From: Pseudomonas helleri
GTDB taxonomy: Bacteria > Pseudomonadota > Gammaproteobacteria > Pseudomonadales > Pseudomonadaceae
DNA: 64,000 nt
Reading direction: 5' to 3'
Assembly: GCF_009600315.1 (NCBI RefSeq)
Contig: NZ_WIWC01000006.1
Location: forward strand, 62,001 to 126,000
Shown: in pieces, positions 1 to 9,122 of the stretch
Position numbering within the stretch: the first letter of the stretch is position 1
Layout: every line of letters begins with the position of its first letter
Notes under the pieces: model-generated
Database searches by the model: none
Told to the model about the DNA's origin: nothing
The model's input: only the letters and a program-made list of their open reading frames with translations
Program-made: the position numbers and the translations under genes

Positions 1-1932
1 GGTTTTCAGCAGGCCTTGCAGGGTTTTTATCAACAGTTCTACCAAACCGGGCAAATGACTCTAAGCCTGGCTGGCCCGCAATCAGTGACTGAACTGCAAG
101 CATTGGCCGAGCACTGCAGCGCCGTCTTGCACACCGGCAAAGCCGTACCGCAGCTCGCCCCACCCGCGCTGATTAGCTCAGACGAACACGCCTATCAACA
201 CATTGACGGGCAGTGCCTGAGCCTGATGTTCGCCTTCGACCAGTTGCCGCCCGATTCAGCTCAGGCACTGGGGTTTCTCTGTCACTGGATCAACGCCGAT
301 AAACCGGGCGGCCTTGTCGCTGAATTACGCCAACAACACCTGATCGACACCCTCAAAGCCGCTCCTGTTTACCAGTTCGAGCGTCAGGCACTCCTGCACA
401 TCGAGTTCAGTGCTGCCAGCGACATGGCTGCACACGCCGCTCGGATTCAGGAAACGTTTTACGACTGGCTGTCGTTCTTTAGTGCTCACGCCGAGTGGCC
501 GACCTTGCGCGACGAATACCAGTTGTTGCAACAGCGTCAGCACGCCGTCAGCGGTGCAATGGAACTGGCTCGCCGTGACGCTGAGCAACAGGCACTCCGG
601 CTCTCGGAACAAGGCGTAAGCGCACTTAAAAGCGTACTGCAACAGATGCTAACCACAGCACACGCTGCTTCAGCGCACGACTGGCAACTGCCTGCGCCTA
701 ACCCTTTTCTCAGGGTCACGGACGAGCCTGTCAGTGCAGGCTTGATTCGCGGGCAGACCAGCGCGCATCGCGGCTTGCGTACCTTTGCTCAAGATCGGTT
801 GCGCGGTCGCCGCGACCTGTCTGCCATGAGCTTCAGCTCAGCCATTGCGCCACAAAACACTGAGGCGTCGATGTATCTGCGCTGGTGCCTGCCGGGGCCA
901 CTCGCCGATACGTTGCTGACGCGCCTGCAAACCAGTTTGCGCTCACTGCAACAGGATGCACGCCAGGCGGGTGTTGAACTTGTACTGAGCGCATCAGGCA
1001 CCGACCTGCAGCTCAAAATGCAGGGCTTTCACACGCCCATGCCCAGCATTCTGGAGCACGCCCTACGCACACTCGCCGCGCCAGCGGCAGACGACTGCGA
1101 CGTTGCTCCAGCGCCGTCATTGATGCCCATTCGCTACTTGCTCAAGCGGCTGCCCGAGCTCGATCAACAGGGTACAGCCACCCGGATCAGCGACCTTGAG
1201 CAGTGCTGGACCCGCGCACAATGGGACGGGTTGGCCGTCGGTTTGCCCGCGTCCACCCAAGCTGCAATGGCAAGCGTTTTAAGCAAAGTCCCTGGCACTC
1301 CAAACTCGCAGCTTCCACAGCCGCCAGCACTGCGACACGCTTGGTATCTGGAACCCGGCGACTCCAGCGAACAGGCCTTGTTAGTGTTTTGCCCGACGCC
1401 AATCGGTCGTCTGGCTGACGAGGCCGCCTGGCGTCTGCTCGCTCACCTCGCCCAAACACCGTTCTATCAGCAACTGCGGGTTGAGTTACAACTGGGCTAT
1501 GCCGTATTCAGCGGCCTGCGCCAAATGAACGGTCAAACCGGTCTACTGTTCGGCGTGCAGTCGCCTCACGCCTCGGTGGCTGAAATCTATGGGCATATCG
1601 AAACGTTTATCGCCCAATTGCCGACATTGATCACCGCGCTGGATGAAACTTCTTTCACTCAGGCGCGTGCTTCCCTGGCACAACAATTCTCGAATGCTTC
1701 ACTGGGGGCGCTTCAGGCCGCAGAGCTGCTGTGGCAAGCCAAGCTGGCTGGCCATCCATCGGATTACCTGACAGCCCTCTACAACGAGCTAATGACGCTG
1801 GATCAGGCCACTACACTGAGTGCAGCACAGCGCATTGCCCACGCCGAAAATGGCTGGCTGTGTTTAGCCACATACGCCGCGCCTGAAACGTTTTATCAAG
1901 GAAGAAGCGGATCGTTACCAACCCTGCAATGA
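1..1932 (+). CDS. pqqF: PqqF, M16-type metallopeptidase (5'-truncated)
   Basis: The frame is open from base 1 and ends at the TGA at 1930-1932, leaving about 643 residues of a protein that in this lineage is usually 750-830 long. The N-terminal M16 catalytic domain with its HxxEH zinc motif is not visible and should lie upstream of the window. What remains looks like the middle and C-terminal inactive M16 domains, for example 'CLPGPLADTLL' and the closing 'LRVELQLGYAVFSGLR' segment typical of pitrilysin-like proteins. PqqF, alone or with a partner, is thought to cut the cross-linked Glu-Tyr out of PqqA. Identification rests on this architecture and on pqqA-E directly downstream. The first TTG at 16 is not the real start. 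Confidence 0.9.
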   Translation, partial: GFQQALQGFYQQFYQTGQMTLSLAGPQSVTELQALAEHCSAVLHTGKAVPQLAPPALISSDEHAYQHIDGQCLSLMFAFDQLPPDSAQALGFLCHWINADKPGGLVAELRQQHLIDTLKAAPVYQFERQALLHIEFSAASDMAAHAARIQETFYDWLSFFSAHAEWPTLRDEYQLLQQRQHAVSGAMELARRDAEQQALRLSEQGVSALKSVLQQMLTTAHAASAHDWQLPAPNPFLRVTDEPVSAGLIRGQTSAHRGLRTFAQDRLRGRRDLSAMSFSSAIAPQNTEASMYLRWCLPGPLADTLLTRLQTSLRSLQQDARQAGVELVLSASGTDLQLKMQGFHTPMPSILEHALRTLAAPAADDCDVAPAPSLMPIRYLLKRLPELDQQGTATRISDLEQCWTRAQWDGLAVGLPASTQAAMASVLSKVPGTPNSQLPQPPALRHAWYLEPGDSSEQALLVFCPTPIGRLADEAAWRLLAHLAQTPFYQQLRVELQLGYAVFSGLRQMNGQTGLLFGVQSPHASVAEIYGHIETFIAQLPTLITALDETSFTQARASLAQQFSNASLGALQAAELLWQAKLAGHPSDYLTALYNELMTLDQATTLSAAQRIAHAENGWLCLATYAAPETFYQGRSGSLPTLQ

Positions 1933-2064
1933 GCTTTCTTCAACATCAGGCGTTCAAAAAGCGTCAAATTTAGTAACATAGCCACCTAAGCTTTTGAACA
2001 ACTCCTCCGGGAGCTGGACTAATCAGAAGAGATCCATTCACCCACCTGCATAAGGAGTCACGAA

Positions 2065-2139
2065 ATGGCTTGGACTAAACCTGCTTACACCGACCTGCGT
2101 ATTGGCTTTGAAGTCACTATGTACTTCGCAAGCCGTTGA
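2065..2139 (+). CDS. pqqA: PqqA, PQQ precursor peptide (24 aa)
   Basis: A 24-codon gene that ORF callers easily miss. The start ATG at 2065 follows a strong ribosome-binding site (AAGGAG, 2052-2057). The peptide begins [18 protein letters not shown] and ends in ASR. It carries the invariant Glu16 and Tyr20 (E-V-T-M-Y spacing) that PqqE joins by a carbon-carbon bond and that become the PQQ skeleton. Position between pqqF and pqqB is the standard order in pseudomonads. A stem-loop follows immediately (2182-2207), consistent with the excess of pqqA transcript over downstream pqq genes seen in other bacteria. Confidence 0.97.
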   Translation: MAWTKPAYTDLRIGFEVTMYFASR

Positions 2140-2181
2140 TCTGTTTTGGCTCTTCCATAGAGAGCTGAACAGAGCAACCCA

Positions 2182-2207
2182 ACGCCTCGGTTCGCCGAGG
2201 CGTTTTT
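2182..2207 (+). terminator. Stem-loop between pqqA and pqqB (partial terminator/attenuator)
   Basis: Perfect 9-bp stem ACGCCTCGG / CCGAGGCGT closed by a TTCG tetraloop and followed by five T. It lies inside the operon, 43 bases after pqqA and 27 bases before pqqB, so it probably terminates part of the transcripts and stabilises the short pqqA message. The effect on downstream expression is inference. Confidence 0.8.
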
Positions 2208-2234
2208 ATTTTCAGATTTGCAAGAGAACACGCC

Positions 2235-3146
2235 ATGTTTGTCCAGATTCTAGGTTCCGCCGCTGGCGGTGGTTTCCCCCAGTGGAACTGTAACTGCGTC
2301 AACTGCGCGGGTTTTCGCGATGGCACGCTGAACGCCAAGGCACGTACCCAATCGTCGATTGCCATCTCCGATGACGGCGTCAACTGGGTGCTGTGCAACA
2401 CCTCGCCCGACATCCGTGCGCAATTGCAGAGTTTTGCCCCCATGCAACCGGGACGTGCTCTGCGTGATACCGGTATCAGCGCCATCATTCTGATGGACAG
2501 CCAGATCGATCACACCACTGGCCTGCTGAGCCTGCGAGAAGGTTGCCCGCACGATGTGTGGTGTACCGACATGGTGCATGAAGACCTGAGCACCGGCTTT
2601 CCGTTATTCACCATGCTCAAGCACTGGAACGGCGGCCTGAACTGGCACCGTATTGAACTGCAAGGCTCGTTCACCATCCCTGCCTGCCCGAACCTGCGCT
2701 TCAGCCCGTTGCCCCTACGCAGCGCCGCGCCGCCGTACTCGCCGCATCGCTTTGACCCGCATCCGGGCGACAACATCGGCCTGATCGTTGAAGACCTGCG
2801 TACCGGCGGCAAGCTGTTCTACGCGCCGGGCCTGGGTAAGGTCGATGCGCCGTTGCTGGAGATCATGGCAGGCAGCGATTGCCTGCTGGTGGACGGCACG
2901 ATGTGGGACGATGATGAAATGCAGCGCCGTGGCGTGGGCACACGCACCGGCCGTGAAATGGGCCATCTGGCCCAAAACGGCCCCGGCGGCATGCTCGAAG
3001 TGCTTGAGCAATTGCCGGAGCAACGCAAGGTGCTGATCCATATCAACAACACCAACCCGATCCTCGATGAAGACTCCGCCGAGCGCGCCGAACTGGCCCG
3101 CCGGGGTGTTGAAGTCGCCTTTGATGGCATGAGCATCGAGTTGTAA
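2235..3146 (+). CDS. pqqB: PqqB, PQQ biosynthesis metallo-hydrolase-fold oxygenase
   Basis: 303 residues, full length for the family. The N-terminus reads [20 protein letters not shown], with the conserved CxCxxC cluster at residues 19, 21 and 24 that binds a structural metal. A metallo-beta-lactamase fold is indicated by '[11 protein letters not shown]' (around residue 90) and by the 'LIHINNTNP' strand near the C-terminus. Work on PqqB indicates that it hydroxylates the tyrosine ring of the excised Glu-Tyr dipeptide before ring closure. It is the third gene of the operon, read through the stem-loop after pqqA. Confidence 0.96.
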   Translation: MFVQILGSAAGGGFPQWNCNCVNCAGFRDGTLNAKARTQSSIAISDDGVNWVLCNTSPDIRAQLQSFAPMQPGRALRDTGISAIILMDSQIDHTTGLLSLREGCPHDVWCTDMVHEDLSTGFPLFTMLKHWNGGLNWHRIELQGSFTIPACPNLRFSPLPLRSAAPPYSPHRFDPHPGDNIGLIVEDLRTGGKLFYAPGLGKVDAPLLEIMAGSDCLLVDGTMWDDDEMQRRGVGTRTGREMGHLAQNGPGGMLEVLEQLPEQRKVLIHINNTNPILDEDSAERAELARRGVEVAFDGMSIEL

Positions 3147-3159
3147 GCAGCAGCACTCT

Positions 3160-3251
3160 GTAGTCGCTGCCGCAGGCTGCGATGGGCTGCGCAGCGGCCC
3201 GGTTGCTTCGAAGGTCCTGCGGCCCTTATCGCAGCCTTCGGCAGCGACTAC
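3160..3251. repeat. REPIN-type inverted repeat
   Basis: Two oppositely oriented REP units, GTAGTCGCTGCCGCAGGCTG at the left and its near-complement GCAGCCTTCGGCAGCGACTAC at the right, separated by about 50 bases. The same unit recurs at 12181-12271 and 22854-22934 and, as a GTAGCAGCTGCCG variant, at 14307-14437 and 30378-30507. It sits in the pqqB-pqqC gap. Such elements in Pseudomonas are moved by a RAYT transposase encoded elsewhere. Confidence 0.9.
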
Positions 3252-3281
3252 GAAAGCAAAACCCATTAATTTGGAGGCACC

Positions 3282-4034
3282 ATGACCCAAGCCCCACTCT
3301 CCACCGCTGAATTCGAAGCCGCTCTGCGCGCCAAAGGTGCGTATTACCACATCTACCACCCGTATCAGGTGGCGATGTACGAAGGCCGTGCAACCCGCGA
3401 GCAGATTCAGGGCTGGGTCGCCAACCGCTACTACTATCAGGTGAACATACCGCTGAAAGACGCCGCCATCCTCGCCAACTGCCCTGACCGGGAAGTGCGT
3501 CGCGAGTGGATTCAACGCATGATCGACCACGACGGCGCACCGGGTGAAGACGGCGGTATCGAAGCCTGGTTGCGATTGGGGCAGGCCGTGGGCCTGGACC
3601 CGGATCAACTGCGCTCTCAGGAGCTGGTATTGCCTGGTGTTCGTTTTGCTGTGGACGCCTACGTCAACTTCGCCCGTCGCGCCACCTGGGAAGAAGCCGC
3701 CAGCAGCTCGCTCACTGAAATGTTCGCGCCGCAGATTCACCAGTCACGTCTGGACAGCTGGCCGCAGCATTACCCGTGGATCGATCCAGCCGGATATGAA
3801 TATTTCCGCACCCGTCTGGGCCAAGCCCGCCGCGACGTCGAACATGGTCTGGCGATCACCTTGCAGCATTACACCACCTATGAGGGCCAGCAGCGCATGC
3901 TGGAAATTCTCCAGTTCAAACTGGACATTTTGTGGAGCATGCTCGATGCCATGACCATGGCCTACGAGCTGGATCGCCCGCCTTATCACAGCGTGACCGA
4001 CCAACGTGTCTGGCACAAAGGAATCACCCTATGA
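3282..4034 (+). CDS. pqqC: PqqC, pyrroloquinoline-quinone synthase
   Basis: 250 residues, the usual length. PqqC is a cofactor-free oxidase of the TENA/heme-oxygenase fold that performs the last step: ring closure and eight-electron oxidation of AHQQ to PQQ using O2. Recognisable blocks are '[14 protein letters not shown]' at the N-terminus, '[15 protein letters not shown]', and '[13 protein letters not shown]', which contribute to the active-site pocket. Its TGA overlaps the ATG of pqqD (ATGA at 4031-4034), indicating translational coupling. Confidence 0.97.
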   Translation: MTQAPLSTAEFEAALRAKGAYYHIYHPYQVAMYEGRATREQIQGWVANRYYYQVNIPLKDAAILANCPDREVRREWIQRMIDHDGAPGEDGGIEAWLRLGQAVGLDPDQLRSQELVLPGVRFAVDAYVNFARRATWEEAASSSLTEMFAPQIHQSRLDSWPQHYPWIDPAGYEYFRTRLGQARRDVEHGLAITLQHYTTYEGQQRMLEILQFKLDILWSMLDAMTMAYELDRPPYHSVTDQRVWHKGITL

Positions 4035-4306
4035 GCTTCGATCGCAGCAAAATTCCGACCTGGCGCCCCGGCTACCGCTTTCAATACGAGCCTGCGCAAA
4101 AAGGCCACGTGCTGCTGTACCCCGAAGGCATGATCAAACTCAACGACAGTGCAGCCTTGATCGGTGGTCTGATTGATGGCCAGCGCGACGTTGCCGCTGT
4201 CATCGGCGAGCTGGATAAACAGTTCCCCGGCGTACCCGAGCTCGGCGCAGACATCGAGCAATTTATGGAGGTCGCTCGTGCAGAGCACTGGATCGAACTT
4301 GTCTGA
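4031..4306 (+). CDS. pqqD: PqqD, PqqA-binding peptide chaperone
   Basis: 91 residues from the ATG at 4031, which overlaps the pqqC stop by four bases; a longer in-frame reading from 3932 only extends into pqqC. PqqD is the founding RiPP recognition element: a winged-helix-like domain that binds PqqA and presents it to PqqE. Typical features are '[15 protein letters not shown]' at the N-terminus and '[15 protein letters not shown]' in the middle. Its last 29 bases overlap the start of pqqE. Confidence 0.95.
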   Translation: MSFDRSKIPTWRPGYRFQYEPAQKGHVLLYPEGMIKLNDSAALIGGLIDGQRDVAAVIGELDKQFPGVPELGADIEQFMEVARAEHWIELV

Positions 4307-5450
4307 TAGCCCGCTGGCGCTGCCACCCAAACCCGAAGTCGGCTTGCCGCTGTGGCTGCTGGCCGAGCTGACGTATCGCTGCCCGCTGCAATGTCCGTAC
4401 TGTTCCAACCCGCTGGACTTTGCCCAGCAAGGCAAAGAACTGACGACTGAACAGTGGATCAAGGTGTTTCGCGAAGCGCGGGAAATGGGCGCAGCGCAGT
4501 TGGGCTTTTCCGGCGGCGAACCCTTGGTGCGTCAGGATTTGGCCGAATTGATTGCAGAGGCCCGCAAACTGGGTTTCTACACTAACCTGATCACCTCAGG
4601 CATCGGCCTCACCGAGCAAAAAATCAGCGACTTCAAAAAAGCCGGGCTGGATCATATCCAGATCAGCTTTCAAGCCAGCGACGAACAGGTCAACAACCTG
4701 CTGGCCGGCTCGAAAAAAGCCTTCGCGCAGAAGCTCGAAATGGCCCGCGCTGTGAAAGCCCACGGTTATCCGATGGTGCTGAACTTCGTGACCCATCGGC
4801 ACAATATCGACAAGATCGACCGCATCATCGAGCTGTGCATTGCCCTTGAAGCCGACTTCGTGGAACTTGCCACCTGTCAGTTCTACGGCTGGGCCCAGTT
4901 GAACCGCGTCGGCTTGCTGCCGACCAAAGAGCAGCTTGTGCGAGCTGAACGCATCACCAACGAATACCGCGCCAAACTTGAAGCTGAAGGCCACCCTTGC
5001 AAGCTGATATTTGTTACCCCGGACTATTACGAAGAACGCCCTAAAGCCTGCATGAATGGCTGGGGCAGTATCTTTTTGACGGTCACCCCTGACGGCACAG
5101 CGCTACCGTGCCACGGGGCACGGCAAATGCCGGTCGAGTTCCCCAACGTGCGCGACCACAGCATGCAGCACATTTGGTACGACTCGTTCGGCTTCAATCG
5201 CTTTCGCGGCTACGACTGGATGCCCGAGCCGTGCCGTTCGTGTGACGAAAAAGAAAAGGACTTCGGCGGCTGCCGGTGTCAGGCCTTTATGCTCACCGGC
5301 GACGCCAGTAACGCCGACCCAGTGTGCAGCAAATCGCCTCAGCATGACCTGATTCTCAAGGCGCGCGAAGAAGCCGAGCACGCCACACAGACCATCGAAC
5401 AACTGGCCTTCCGAAATGAACGAAACTCACGTCTCATCGCTAAAGGCTGA
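4278..5450 (+). CDS. pqqE: PqqE, radical SAM/SPASM Glu-Tyr cross-linking enzyme
   Basis: 390 residues from a GTG start at 4278. This start is chosen because GGAGG (4267-4271) lies six bases upstream and the protein then begins shortly before the conserved core; the more upstream ATG lies in pqqD. The radical SAM CxxxCxxC motif is at Cys35, Cys39 and Cys42 ([12 protein letters not shown]). The C-terminal SPASM domain carries the extra iron-sulfur cysteines in 'PCHGARQMP', '[20 protein letters not shown]' and '[10 protein letters not shown]'. PqqE forms the C-C bond between Glu16 and Tyr20 of PqqA, with PqqD. Overlap with pqqD and with the next gene indicates tight coupling. Confidence 0.95.
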   Translation: MQSTGSNLSDSPLALPPKPEVGLPLWLLAELTYRCPLQCPYCSNPLDFAQQGKELTTEQWIKVFREAREMGAAQLGFSGGEPLVRQDLAELIAEARKLGFYTNLITSGIGLTEQKISDFKKAGLDHIQISFQASDEQVNNLLAGSKKAFAQKLEMARAVKAHGYPMVLNFVTHRHNIDKIDRIIELCIALEADFVELATCQFYGWAQLNRVGLLPTKEQLVRAERITNEYRAKLEAEGHPCKLIFVTPDYYEERPKACMNGWGSIFLTVTPDGTALPCHGARQMPVEFPNVRDHSMQHIWYDSFGFNRFRGYDWMPEPCRSCDEKEKDFGGCRCQAFMLTGDASNADPVCSKSPQHDLILKAREEAEHATQTIEQLAFRNERNSRLIAKG

Positions 5451-7245
5451 ACCATTCAGCGCTGAACTCGCCGTCGCAGCCGGGATCGACTTCGCTGAAC
5501 TGCGGGTCGGCTCTGCGGGCCTGTTCTGGAATGAATACCGCCCCCAGGACGCGGCGTGTCGCCTCTGGCACTGGCGCGATGGTCAGGCTCACTGTCTGAC
5601 CCCTGCGGGTTTCAGCGTGCGCAGTCGGGTTTACGAATACGGCGGCGGCGCCTTCTGCCTCAGCGATGACGGTGTGGTGTTCGTCAACGAAGCCGACCAG
5701 CAACTGTACCGTCAGACACTGGATGGCAGCGCACCCCGCGCCCTGACCACCGGCACCTGCCGCTATGGCGATGTGCAATGGTTTGACGGACAGGTCATTG
5801 CGGTCGAAGAACAGGCCGATCAGCACCGGCTGGTCAGCATTCATGCCAATACGCTGGAGCGTCAGGTACTGGCCGAGGGCGCTGACTTCTATGCGGCGCC
5901 CACCCTAAGCCCGGACGGTCAGCGTCTGGCCTGGATCGAATGGAGCCGACCGCACCAGCCCTGGACCGCCACACGCCTGATGCTGGCCGAAGGGCAAATC
6001 GACGGTCACTGGAGTGCCGCTCACTGTATCGCGGGCGACTTGAGCGAAGAGTCCCTGCAACAACCGCGCTTTGACGAACACAACCGGCTGCACTGCCTTA
6101 CTGACCGGACGGGCTTCTGGCAGCCTTGGGCTGAGTCCGGAGAAGGGTTGGTGCCCGCTCCCGCCAGCGCCGCCGATCATGCACCTGCTCCTTGGCAATT
6201 AGGCGCCAGCACCTGGTTACCGCTGGGCGAGCAGAATTATCTGGCCACTTGGACTGAAGGCGGATTCGGACGCCTGGGCCTGCGTTCAGCTGACGGCACC
6301 GTTGAAGACTTCACCGGCGAATACAGCCGCTTCCGCAGCCTGGCGCTGGATGACACCTTCATCTATTGCATTGCCGCCTCGCCCATCAGCCCCTCGGCCG
6401 TGATTGCCATTCGTCGAAGCGACAAACGCTTAAGCGTAATGGCCGGCGGCGTTGCGCCTCTGCCTGCCGATCAGATCAGCCACCCGCAGCCCCTGCACTA
6501 TCCTTCTGCGGGCGGCGAGGCTCATGGCTTTTTCTACCCGGCCATGAACGTACAGGTTGCACCGCCGCTGGTGGTGTTTATCCACGGCGGCCCTACTTCG
6601 GCCTGCTACCCGATGCTCGATCCGAGAATCCAGTACTGGACGCAACGCGGCTTTGCCGTGGCAGACCTGAACTATCGTGGTAGCACCGGCTATGGCCGTG
6701 CCTATCGTCAGGCGCTGCACCTGAAATGGGGCGACGTGGATGTAGAAGACGCATGCGCCGTTGTCAGTCATCTCGCTGCGCAGGGTTTGATTGACCCCAG
6801 CCAAGCCTTCATTCGCGGGGGCAGCGCGGGGGGATACACCACGTTGTGCGCCTTGGCGTTCAAGAACGTATTCCGCGCGGGGGCCAGCCTGTACGGCGTA
6901 AGCGATCCTATTGCGCTGGGTCGGGCTACCCATAAGTTCGAAGGTGATTACCTGGACTGGTTGATCGGTGACCCACAACGCGACGCCGACCGCTATGCGG
7001 CTCGCACGCCTTTACTACACGCCGATAAAATCCGCGTGCCGGTGATTTTCTTTCAAGGTGAGCTGGACGCTGTGGTCGTGCCGCAGCAGACCCGTGACAT
7101 GGTCAAGGCTCTGCAAAACAACGGCATCCCGGCTCAAGCACATTACTACCCGGACGAACGCCACGGCTTTCGAAAGGCCAGTAATCAGGCTCACGCACTG
7201 GAGCAGGAATGGTTGTTTTATTGCAGCGTCATGCAAAACCGGTAG
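5416..7245 (+). CDS. S9-family oligopeptidase linked to the pqq operon
   Basis: 609 residues: an N-terminal seven-bladed beta-propeller (roughly 1-370) and a C-terminal alpha/beta-hydrolase domain. The catalytic triad is visible as Ser470 in RGGSAGG, Asp551 in GELDAVVVP and His583 in DERHGF. This is a prolyl-oligopeptidase or acylaminoacyl-peptidase type serine enzyme. It starts 35 bases inside the 3' end of pqqE, so it is very likely co-transcribed. In P. fluorescens B16 a gene in this position has, as I recall, been named pqqM. A part in trimming PqqA fragments is plausible but inferred; the substrate cannot be read from sequence. Confidence 0.88.
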   Translation: MNETHVSSLKAEPFSAELAVAAGIDFAELRVGSAGLFWNEYRPQDAACRLWHWRDGQAHCLTPAGFSVRSRVYEYGGGAFCLSDDGVVFVNEADQQLYRQTLDGSAPRALTTGTCRYGDVQWFDGQVIAVEEQADQHRLVSIHANTLERQVLAEGADFYAAPTLSPDGQRLAWIEWSRPHQPWTATRLMLAEGQIDGHWSAAHCIAGDLSEESLQQPRFDEHNRLHCLTDRTGFWQPWAESGEGLVPAPASAADHAPAPWQLGASTWLPLGEQNYLATWTEGGFGRLGLRSADGTVEDFTGEYSRFRSLALDDTFIYCIAASPISPSAVIAIRRSDKRLSVMAGGVAPLPADQISHPQPLHYPSAGGEAHGFFYPAMNVQVAPPLVVFIHGGPTSACYPMLDPRIQYWTQRGFAVADLNYRGSTGYGRAYRQALHLKWGDVDVEDACAVVSHLAAQGLIDPSQAFIRGGSAGGYTTLCALAFKNVFRAGASLYGVSDPIALGRATHKFEGDYLDWLIGDPQRDADRYAARTPLLHADKIRVPVIFFQGELDAVVVPQQTRDMVKALQNNGIPAQAHYYPDERHGFRKASNQAHALEQEWLFYCSVMQNR

Positions 7246-7263
7246 TCGCTGGCGCGGTCTGTC

Positions 7264-7422
7264 TTATCGCTTGGCGATGATATACACCGCGTGCACGACG
7301 CCCGGGATATAACCACACAGGGTCAACAGAATATTCAGCCAGAATGCACCGGCAAAACCCACTTGTAGAAACACACCCAATGGTGGAAGCAGGATGGCGA
7401 TGATGATTCTTATAAAGTCCAT
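7264..7422 (-). CDS. Pmp3/UPF0057 (YqaE-like) small membrane protein
   Basis: 52 residues starting MDFIRIIIAILLPPLGVFLQ, with a GGGGAG ribosome-binding site just upstream; an in-frame ATG 33 bases earlier adds a non-conserved tail. Two hydrophobic helices are joined by a short loop, and 'PPLGVFL', 'NILLTLCGYIPG' and 'HAVYII' are hallmarks of the Pmp3 proteolipid family. Plant and yeast members influence membrane potential and salt tolerance; the bacterial role is poorly known. It is convergent with the oligopeptidase gene and separated from the aminotransferase by a terminator. Confidence 0.9.
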   Translation of the reverse strand: MDFIRIIIAILLPPLGVFLQVGFAGAFWLNILLTLCGYIPGVVHAVYIIAKR

Positions 7423-7520
7423 ATTTTCAGCTCCCCAATAATAAAGTGGGCTCATTCAAGCCCGACGGTTAATCGACTCTGGACGCGGTTAAAAGGTTCA
7501 GTGCCAACTTATCCCCAGGC

Positions 7521-7560
7521 AAAAAAAACGCCCCATGCCGAAAGAAACAGGCATGGGGCG
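7521..7560 (-). terminator. Rho-independent terminator of the aminotransferase gene
   Basis: Read on the minus strand: an 11-bp stem CGCCCCATGCC / GGCATGGGGCG with a ten-base loop, followed by eight T (A-run 7521-7528 on the plus strand). It lies 49 bases beyond the aminotransferase stop. Confidence 0.9.
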
Positions 7561-7608
7561 CGCGGGATACCGCGAGACGGTTCGTTAAATTCTGTGGAGC
7601 GGCTACGA

Positions 7609-8892
7609 TCAGACAGCAACCCCTCGACGGCACTGCAATTGCGCGGTGCGAACGCGGGCAAAAGCCCGGGCCAGACGCAGCAGCATCTCGTCTATGTTGC
7701 CTTTGCTGACGCACAGCGCAGGCGTAAAGCGTAAGCAGTCAGGCTGTGGAGCGCTGATCAGCAAGCCCTCATATAAAGCCGCCTTGACCACGGCATCTGC
7801 CGAGTTGTCTGACAGGGTCAAACCCCACAGCAAACCCTGGCCGCGCAATTCACCCTGTGCATAACTATTGGCGAGGCGACCCAGCCCTTCACGCAGGTGC
7901 TGGCCGGCTTCGCGTACATCTTTCAGGAAGTTCTTTTCCAGCAGTGTGTCCAGCACGGCAACCCCGGCGGCGGTCATCAAGGCATTGCCATGATGGGTGC
8001 CGCCCAACTCACCCGGTTCCAGGCAACACGCCTTGCCCCGCGCCAGCAGTGCCGCCAGTGGCACGCCGCCGCCCAAGCCTTTGCCCAAGGTCACAATATC
8101 GGCCCTTACGCCGTAATTTTGCTCCGCCAGCAAGGTGCCGCATCGGCCCATGCCGGTTTGCACTTCATCCAGAATCAGCAAGATGCCCAATTCTCGACAC
8201 AGTCGTTCCACGCCCTTGAGGTAGTGTTCGGTGGCAGGAATCACCCCGGCTTCGCTTTGCACAGGCTCCAGCATGATCGCCACGGTCTGCGCATCAACCG
8301 CCGCATGCAAGGCGGGCAAGTCGTTAAACGGCACATTGATAAAGCCCGGCAATTGCGGCTCGAAACGGTTATCAAAGGTGCCGCTGCCGGACGCCGACAT
8401 CGCGCCAAAACTGCGGCCATGGCAACTGCGGGTCGCTGTGATGATGCGATGAGCACCGCCGCGATGCAGCTGGCCCCACTTGCGAGCCAGCTTGATCGCG
8501 CCTTCGTTGGCCTCTGCCCCCGTGTTCAGAAAATACACCTGATCGCTGCCGGTGCTTTCGCACAAACGCTCAGCCAAGGTCAGCATGGCGCGGTTAAAGA
8601 AACCGGCACCCGGATTCATCAACGACTGCGCCTGATCGGCCATTGCCTTGATCAGCACAGCGGGGCTGTGGCCCAGACTGTTGACCGCACCGCCTTGCGT
8701 GAAGTCGAGGTAGGCGCGGCTGTCGCTGTCCCACATCCACGAGCCCTGGCCGCGCACAAAGACCTGCGCCGGGCGTTCAACACTGGGCATCAGATAATTG
8801 TCAGGCACACGGGTGCCTTCTGACGGGCGCACAGCAACAGCCGCCAGTTGATCAAGACTGGACGTTTGACGACGCAGGTTAAACAGGTTCAT
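7609..8892 (-). CDS. Class-III PLP aminotransferase (acetylornithine-transaminase-like)
   Basis: About 427 residues from the ATG at 8892 (MNLFNLRRQ), which has AAGG nine bases upstream; an ATG seven codons earlier has no ribosome-binding site. Class-III motifs are clear: 'FLNTGAEANEGAIKLAR' (phosphate binding), 'LLILDEVQTGMGRCG' (Asp to the pyridine nitrogen) and 'TLGKGLGGGVPLAALL' with the Schiff-base lysine. It resembles ArgD/AstC-type enzymes, but the amino donor is unknown. It is transcribed divergently from the LysR gene at 9121, its likely regulator. A class-III aminotransferase and a LysR regulator are also reported at the end of the extended pqq cluster of P. fluorescens B16 (from memory), which matches this order. 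Confidence 0.88.
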   Translation of the reverse strand: MNLFNLRRQTSSLDQLAAVAVRPSEGTRVPDNYLMPSVERPAQVFVRGQGSWMWDSDSRAYLDFTQGGAVNSLGHSPAVLIKAMADQAQSLMNPGAGFFNRAMLTLAERLCESTGSDQVYFLNTGAEANEGAIKLARKWGQLHRGGAHRIITATRSCHGRSFGAMSASGSGTFDNRFEPQLPGFINVPFNDLPALHAAVDAQTVAIMLEPVQSEAGVIPATEHYLKGVERLCRELGILLILDEVQTGMGRCGTLLAEQNYGVRADIVTLGKGLGGGVPLAALLARGKACCLEPGELGGTHHGNALMTAAGVAVLDTLLEKNFLKDVREAGQHLREGLGRLANSYAQGELRGQGLLWGLTLSDNSADAVVKAALYEGLLISAPQPDCLRFTPALCVSKGNIDEMLLRLARAFARVRTAQLQCRRGVAV

Positions 8893-9107
8893 GCACGCTG
8901 ACCTTGTGACCATAAGCAGATTCGATTTGCAACTGTCCTGGTTCTACCAAGTGCCTTTAACCTCTAACGGGTTTTCAGCTGCGCCTATCTAAAAGAACCT
9001 GAATACGGCCTTGGATATAAGACCATCCGGCTCGATCAGCCCAGCGCAATGGGCGTAGACTAGGCCTCGACGGCCTTTTGAGCCATTTCGATTTTTAAGC
9101 ATTTTCG

Positions 9108-9122
9108 ATAAGTATTACTTAT
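9108..9122. promoter_or_regulatory. Inverted repeat overlapping the LysR start codon
   Basis: ATAAGT-ATT-ACTTAT, a perfect 6-bp inverted repeat whose last two bases are the first two of the LysR gene start codon. Auto-regulation by the LysR protein is one explanation. The same bases contain no Shine-Dalgarno sequence. Confidence 0.35.

Noticed and set aside
2715..3740. 341-residue minus-strand frame across pqqB-pqqC
   Set aside because: Spans an intergenic REPIN and two conserved genes; not a plausible protein.
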